From Calditrichota bacterium (GTDB taxonomy: Bacteria > Zhuqueibacterota > Zhuqueibacteria > Oleimicrobiales > Geothermoviventaceae), in NCBI GenBank assembly GCA_013152765.1, contig JAADFT010000299.1, positions 1 to 8,412 of the forward strand: DNA of 8,412 nucleotides, written 5' to 3'. The notes under the pieces were generated by a model, which made no database searches, had not been told where the DNA came from, and was given only the letters and a program-made list of their open reading frames with translations. Positions 5,343-8,412 of this stretch are shown here, one piece after another (position 1 is the first letter of the stretch; each line of letters starts with the position of its first letter). The position numbers were made by a program, and so were the translations under genes.

Positions 5343-6425
5343 ATGCCCCAGATGAAAGACTACTACAAGATCCTCGGGGTGAGCGAAAGCGCCAGCGCAG
5401 ATGAAATCAAACGCGCTTACCGGGAACTGGCCAAGAAGTACCACCCCGACCGGAATCCTGGGGACAAGAACGCCGAAGAGCGCTTCAAGGAGATTTCTGA
5501 GGCTTACGGCGTGCTGAGCGATCCCCAGAAACGGGCGCAGTACGACCAGATGCGCCGGCTTGGGGCATTCGAGTACGGTAACTTCCGTGGCTACAGGGGG
5601 TTCGACGGCCGTGATTTCAGCGATGTCTTTCGCAACTTCGGACAGGGTGGCAGGCAGTACACCGGGTCGTTCCAGAATTTCCCCGGGTTCGGCGACCTCG
5701 GCGAGCTGCTGCGTCAGTTCTTCGATTTCGGGGATCTTTTCGGAGGAGGGCAGACCTCCACTCGGCGGCCCGGTACGGAGCGCAAGCAGCAACTCGAGGT
5801 GGAGGTTGAGCTTCCGTTCCTGACCGCTGCTCGGGGCGGCGAGGTGACGATCACGGCCAATGTTCCGGAGCGGTGTGACGCTTGCGGCGGCAGCGGTGCG
5901 CGCAGCCCCGCCGGGGTTCAGCGCTGCCAGGTGTGCGGCGGCACGGGCAAAGTGGTGCAGAACCAGGGGGTATTCGCCATTTCGCAGCCGTGCGTGGCCT
6001 GCGGCGGAACCGGCAAGATCGTGACGGATCCCTGCCCCAAGTGCCACGGTCGCGGCGAGGTGACGGTGACCAAGAAATTCGCGGTGGAGATTCCGCCCGG
6101 CACCGACACCGGTAGCCGCCTGCGACTGCGCAAGGCCGTCCGGCGCAAAGACGGGAGCCGCCAGGACCTGATTCTCCGTTTCCGGGTGAAACCACACCCG
6201 TTTTTCCAGCGCCGCGGGAAGGACATCACCTGCGAGGTTCCCCTCACGGCCGAACAGCTCGAGAAGGGCACCAGGGTGCGTGTGAACACGGTCCGGGGCA
6301 AGAAGGTCGAGATCCGGATTCCGCCGGGCACAAAAGACGGTGCTGTGTTCCGCCTGCCCGGGATGGGGGTTCGAACCAAGAAGGGGACCGGCGATCAGTA
6401 CGTGAAGGTTCGCCTCCGCGGGTAG
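5343..6425 (+). CDS. dnaJ: Type A DnaJ co-chaperone, C-terminally short
   Basis: A 360-residue Hsp40 that delivers unfolded proteins to DnaK and stimulates its ATPase. The J domain (about 5-70) has DYYKILGV and HPD (34-36). A Gly/Phe-rich region (about 72-137) is full of FRGYRGF and FGDLFGGG segments. The substrate-binding domain begins at LEVEVELPFLTAARGGEVTI (161-180). The zinc finger has all four CxxCxGxG motifs: C178/C181, C195/C198, C217/C220 and C231/C234. The second beta domain (about 262-358) ends in DQYVKVRLRG. There the protein stops, without the roughly 45-residue dimerisation tail of E. coli DnaJ. ATG 5343 follows ACGGAGG with 11 bases between; ATG 5352 is the alternative but is too far from that site. 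No grpE or dnaK is beside it, and it forms a pair with the small J-protein upstream. Confidence 0.96.
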   Translation: MPQMKDYYKILGVSESASADEIKRAYRELAKKYHPDRNPGDKNAEERFKEISEAYGVLSDPQKRAQYDQMRRLGAFEYGNFRGYRGFDGRDFSDVFRNFGQGGRQYTGSFQNFPGFGDLGELLRQFFDFGDLFGGGQTSTRRPGTERKQQLEVEVELPFLTAARGGEVTITANVPERCDACGGSGARSPAGVQRCQVCGGTGKVVQNQGVFAISQPCVACGGTGKIVTDPCPKCHGRGEVTVTKKFAVEIPPGTDTGSRLRLRKAVRRKDGSRQDLILRFRVKPHPFFQRRGKDITCEVPLTAEQLEKGTRVRVNTVRGKKVEIRIPPGTKDGAVFRLPGMGVRTKKGTGDQYVKVRLRG

Positions 6426-6433
6426 CCTGCACG

Positions 6434-6447
6434 GGAACGATCGTTCC
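6434..6447. repeat. Perfect 14-base palindrome GGAACGATCGTTCC
   Basis: GGAACGA (6434-6440) is followed directly by its reverse complement TCGTTCC (6441-6447), and another GGAAC (6448-6452) comes immediately after. It lies between dnaJ and the HtrA gene, 75 bases before the HtrA start codon. A loopless palindrome of this length fits an operator for a dimeric regulator. GGAAC is also the core of extracytoplasmic sigma-factor -35 elements, but I see no convincing matching -10. Confidence 0.45.
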
Positions 6448-6472
6448 GGAACCTTCTGAATGCTGTGTCGTG

Positions 6473-6491
6473 AAAGCTGCAGCGGCTTTTT
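6473..6491 (+). terminator. Weak intrinsic terminator between dnaJ and htrA
   Basis: AAAGCTG (6473-6479) pairs with CGGCTTT (6483-6489), with one G-T wobble, around a three-base loop, and the T run extends to 6491. It lies about 50 bases after the dnaJ stop codon. The stem is short, so some read-through into the HtrA gene is likely. Confidence 0.4.
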
Positions 6492-6521
6492 ACGACAACG
6501 TCAAATGCAAGGAGGTTAGCG

Positions 6522-8039
6522 ATGAAACGCTCGCAGTTGTTGGTGGGGTTCTTGACGCTGTTCGTCGGCGTGGTGATCGGACTGGTTGTGGCGTCCAATC
6601 TGGATTGGACCGCCAAGAGCGTTGCTTCATCTTCTGAGGTGGCGGCGGAGAAACCCGAACTGGGCGACCAGGCGCCGGTTTCGAAGGCGATCCTGAACGC
6701 GCAGGCCACGAGTCAGGCATTTGTCGAGGTGGTGAAGAAGGTCAGCCCAGCGGTAGTCATGATCACCTCGGAAAAGGTGGTGCGTTTTCGTCACCCGATG
6801 TCTGACTTCTTCGGAGACGAGTTTTTCCGTCGCTTCTTCGATGTGCCCGAGCGGGAATTCCTGCAGCGAGGCCTGGGCTCGGGCGTGATCGTGAGCAAAG
6901 ATGGCTACATCCTCACGAACCACCACGTCGTGAAGGATGCGGACAAAATCAACGTCGTGTACAACAAGGTCGAGTACCCGGCGAAAGTCGTGGGTAGCGA
7001 CCCGGCCACCGACGTTGCCGTGGTGAAGATCGACGTGGACGAGGATTTGCCGACCATCCGGTTCGGGAATTCCGACAAAGTCCAGGTGGGCGAGTGGGTG
7101 CTGGCCATCGGCAACCCGTTTGCGGAGATGCTTGAGCACACGGTCACACACGGAATTGTGAGCGCCAAGGGACGCCGCGGGCTCCGCATCGGCGGCAGTC
7201 AGATGCGCTACCAGGATTTCATCCAGACCGACGCTGCCATCAATCCGGGCAACAGCGGTGGCGCTCTGGTGAACCTGAGGGGCGAGCTGATCGGCATCAA
7301 CACGGCGATCGTCGGTCAGGCCAACGTGGGCATCGGTTTCGCGATCCCGATCAACATGGCCAAGTGGGTCATGGAGCAGTTGATCGAGAAGGGCAAGGTC
7401 GTGCGCGGTTGGCTGGGCGTGTGGATCCAGTCCGTGGACGACAAGCTGGCTAAAGCCTACGGGCTGGACGAGCCAATGGGCGCGCTGGTGACGCAGGTTC
7501 AGGACGGCAGTCCGGCCGACAAAGCCGGTATCAAAGACGGCGACTTGATCATCAAATTCAACGGGGAGAAGATCGAGGACAGCCAGCAGTTGACGAACCT
7601 CGTGGCCAGCTACCCGCCCGGCACGGAGGTCGAGGTCGAGGTCATTCGCGAGGATGGCAAGCACAAGACCTTCAAGGTGAAGCTCGGCGAGCGTCCGGAT
7701 GAAGAGCAGATCTCGCAGGGCGGTGCAGCCACGGGCGCGGCAAAGCTGGGCCTGCGGGTGCAGAACCTGACGCCGCAGCTCGCAAAGCAACTTGGCTACG
7801 AAGGCGAAGAAGGCGTGGTGATCTCCGACGTGAAGCCGGGTAGTCCGGCGGACCGCGAGGGATTGCAGCCTGGTGATCTCATCAAGGAAGTGAACCGCAA
7901 GCCTGTGAAAAATGTGCGGGATTACCGGAAGGCGATTTCGCAGGCGAAGCCTGGCGACATCGTTCTGTTCCGGGTTCGCAGGGGCGAGCGGAACTTCTTC
8001 GTGGCGCTTCAGGTACCCAAAGAGGAAGAGAAGAAGTAA
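6522..8039 (+). CDS. Do/HtrA-family serine protease, membrane-anchored
   Basis: A 505-residue trypsin-fold protease and chaperone that degrades misfolded proteins outside the cytoplasm. Residues about 6-25 (LLVGFLTLFVGVVIGLVVAS) form a signal anchor or signal peptide. The protease domain (about 65-285) has the triad His135 in TNHHVV, Asp164 in TDVAVVKI and Ser245 in GNSGGA, with the oxyanion region INPGNSGG (240-247). The segment DFFGDEFFRRFF (95-106) is the short Phe-rich LA-loop region common in Do proteases. Two PDZ domains follow, at about 293-385 (GWLGVWIQ, DGSPADKAGIKDGDLI) and about 412-500 (PGSPADREGLQPGDLI). This is the DegP/DegQ/MucD layout; which of those names fits cannot be decided. 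ATG 6522 follows AAGGAGGT by five to six bases. It sits 96 bases after dnaJ, with a palindrome and a weak terminator in between. Confidence 0.96.
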   Translation: MKRSQLLVGFLTLFVGVVIGLVVASNLDWTAKSVASSSEVAAEKPELGDQAPVSKAILNAQATSQAFVEVVKKVSPAVVMITSEKVVRFRHPMSDFFGDEFFRRFFDVPEREFLQRGLGSGVIVSKDGYILTNHHVVKDADKINVVYNKVEYPAKVVGSDPATDVAVVKIDVDEDLPTIRFGNSDKVQVGEWVLAIGNPFAEMLEHTVTHGIVSAKGRRGLRIGGSQMRYQDFIQTDAAINPGNSGGALVNLRGELIGINTAIVGQANVGIGFAIPINMAKWVMEQLIEKGKVVRGWLGVWIQSVDDKLAKAYGLDEPMGALVTQVQDGSPADKAGIKDGDLIIKFNGEKIEDSQQLTNLVASYPPGTEVEVEVIREDGKHKTFKVKLGERPDEEQISQGGAATGAAKLGLRVQNLTPQLAKQLGYEGEEGVVISDVKPGSPADREGLQPGDLIKEVNRKPVKNVRDYRKAISQAKPGDIVLFRVRRGERNFFVALQVPKEEEKK

Positions 8040-8054
8040 CGCAAATGACTGGCG

Positions 8055-8082
8055 GGTGTGGGCGAGCAGCCTCGCCCACACC
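8055..8082 (+). terminator. Strong hairpin after the HtrA gene, no U tract
   Basis: GGTGTGGGCGAG (8055-8066) and CTCGCCCACACC (8071-8082) form a perfect 12-base stem around the loop CAGC, 15 bases after the stop codon. The following bases are TCCGCCTG, so the U tract of a classic terminator is missing. It may act as a U-less terminator or as a 3' end protected from exonucleases. Confidence 0.5.
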
Positions 8083-8412
8083 TCCGCCTGGGGGAGTGGC
8101 CACTGGGGGAAGGACGGCTGCAGATCCGTTGGCCTCTTGCATCATCCATCGGACCGCGACGACACCAGACAGCGCGGAACATCTTTGACCTGACAAAATC
8201 TTGGCTTTTTTGCGACAGGACGGGCTTCGCTGGGCGGGTTCTTTGACAATCTGGCCACCAGCGCAGAAGAGCCGAACGTGTGCATTGTCGTGTGTCGACT
8301 GACCAAGTAGTTGGCAGGACAGTGGTGGAGTGGTTCATCCGAGAACTCCAACGAGTGTAGTGCGGTGCCAGGACGTGCGGAAGTGAGACCCGGGGGAAGG
8401 AAGCGGAGAGAG
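8083..8412 (+). other. Non-coding right edge, probable rRNA operon leader
   Basis: No supportable protein gene lies in these 330 bases; the short frames on both strands have no ribosome site or family resemblance. A boxA-like motif at 8238-8250 suggests the leader of an rRNA operon that continues past the window. The last bases, GCGGAGAGAG, could be the approach to a 16S 5' end (which usually reads GAGAGTTTGATC) or simply a purine-rich ribosome site. A possible -35 TTGACC (8185-8190) has no clear -10. Confidence 0.4.
8238..8250 (+). promoter_or_regulatory. boxA-like rRNA antitermination motif
   Basis: GTTCTTTGACAAT closely resembles the boxA element of rRNA leaders (E. coli TGCTCTTTAACAA; many other bacteria have GTTCTTTGA-A). 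NusB and S10 bind it so that RNA polymerase reads through the operon. It lies 162 bases before the window end, similar to the usual distance between boxA and the 16S gene. The same bases contain TTGACA, a perfect -35, but no -10 follows at 16-18 bases. Confidence 0.5.

Noticed and set aside
6448..6474. GGAACC...TCGTGAA as an extracytoplasmic sigma-factor promoter for the HtrA gene.
   Set aside because: The spacing between the parts is shorter than the usual 16 or so bases, and the -10 overlaps the terminator-like stem; only the palindrome itself is annotated.
6627..8081. A 484-residue minus-strand frame opposite the HtrA gene.
   Set aside because: It is a shadow of the HtrA codon pattern; its His/Asp/Val/Leu-rich product has no family resemblance.
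8201..8222. TTGGC-T6-GCGA as a sigma-54 promoter near the right edge.
   Set aside because: Only seven bases separate GG and GC instead of the required ten.
8058..8246. Short + strand open frames after the HtrA gene as a small gene.
   Set aside because: They begin inside the strong hairpin, have no ribosome site, and the region looks like a non-coding leader.

Overview
The window is GC-rich bacterial chromosomal DNA with dense, well-behaved protein genes, all on the + strand. Most have strong Shine-Dalgarno sequences, and several are followed by intrinsic-terminator hairpins. A near-perfect sigma-54 (-24/-12) promoter shows that the host has RpoN. The gene set is a type A DnaJ, a small Hsp20, a Do-family HtrA protease, a YugP-type membrane metallopeptidase, a DUF1893 protein and an RsbW/RsbV-like regulator. 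This fits a free-living, perhaps thermophilic bacterium, and the membrane-anchored two-PDZ HtrA is compatible with a diderm. Thermophily is only suggested, by the Lys/Glu-rich Hsp20 and by DUF1893 being known from Thermotoga. I cannot name a phylum from this sequence.

Layout. 1-137: the 3' end of a 4Fe-4S ferredoxin-like gene, with a U-rich terminator-like end. 138-766: about 630 bases without a convincing gene, holding hairpins and a possible second terminator. 767-1786: a STAS domain fused to an RsbW/SpoIIAB-like ATPase, with a TTG start. 1945-2628: a YugP-type zinc membrane peptidase, then a terminator. 2788-3225: a DUF1893 protein with a GTG start, then a terminator. 3226-3632: a long regulatory region with a dyad, TGTCA/TGACA repeats and the sigma-54 promoter of hsp20 (3633-4079), which ends in a near-ideal terminator. 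4134-4529: a second long regulatory region with a perfect tandem 10-mer and two hairpins. 4530-5150: a small J-domain protein keeping only half of the DnaJ zinc finger. 5343-6425: a type A DnaJ that ends early. 6522-8039: an HtrA/DegP-type protease with a strong downstream hairpin. 8083-8412: non-coding DNA with a boxA-like antitermination motif, suggesting that an rRNA operon leader runs off the end of the window.

How the genes fit together. From 3633 to 8039 the window is a protein quality-control cluster. Hsp20 holds unfolding proteins, two J-proteins target clients to DnaK (not in this window), and HtrA degrades or holds misfolded envelope proteins. The genes are separated by non-coding gaps of 96 to 450 bases with terminators or hairpins, so each probably has its own control rather than forming one operon. 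The upstream genes (STAS-ATPase switch, membrane peptidase, DUF1893) also suggest stress or envelope physiology, but no direct functional link is visible. I see no mobile element, CRISPR array, tRNA or obvious horizontal island. The most unusual items are the sigma-54-driven hsp20, the half-zinc-finger J-protein, the STAS-kinase fusion and the boxA-like leader at the right edge.
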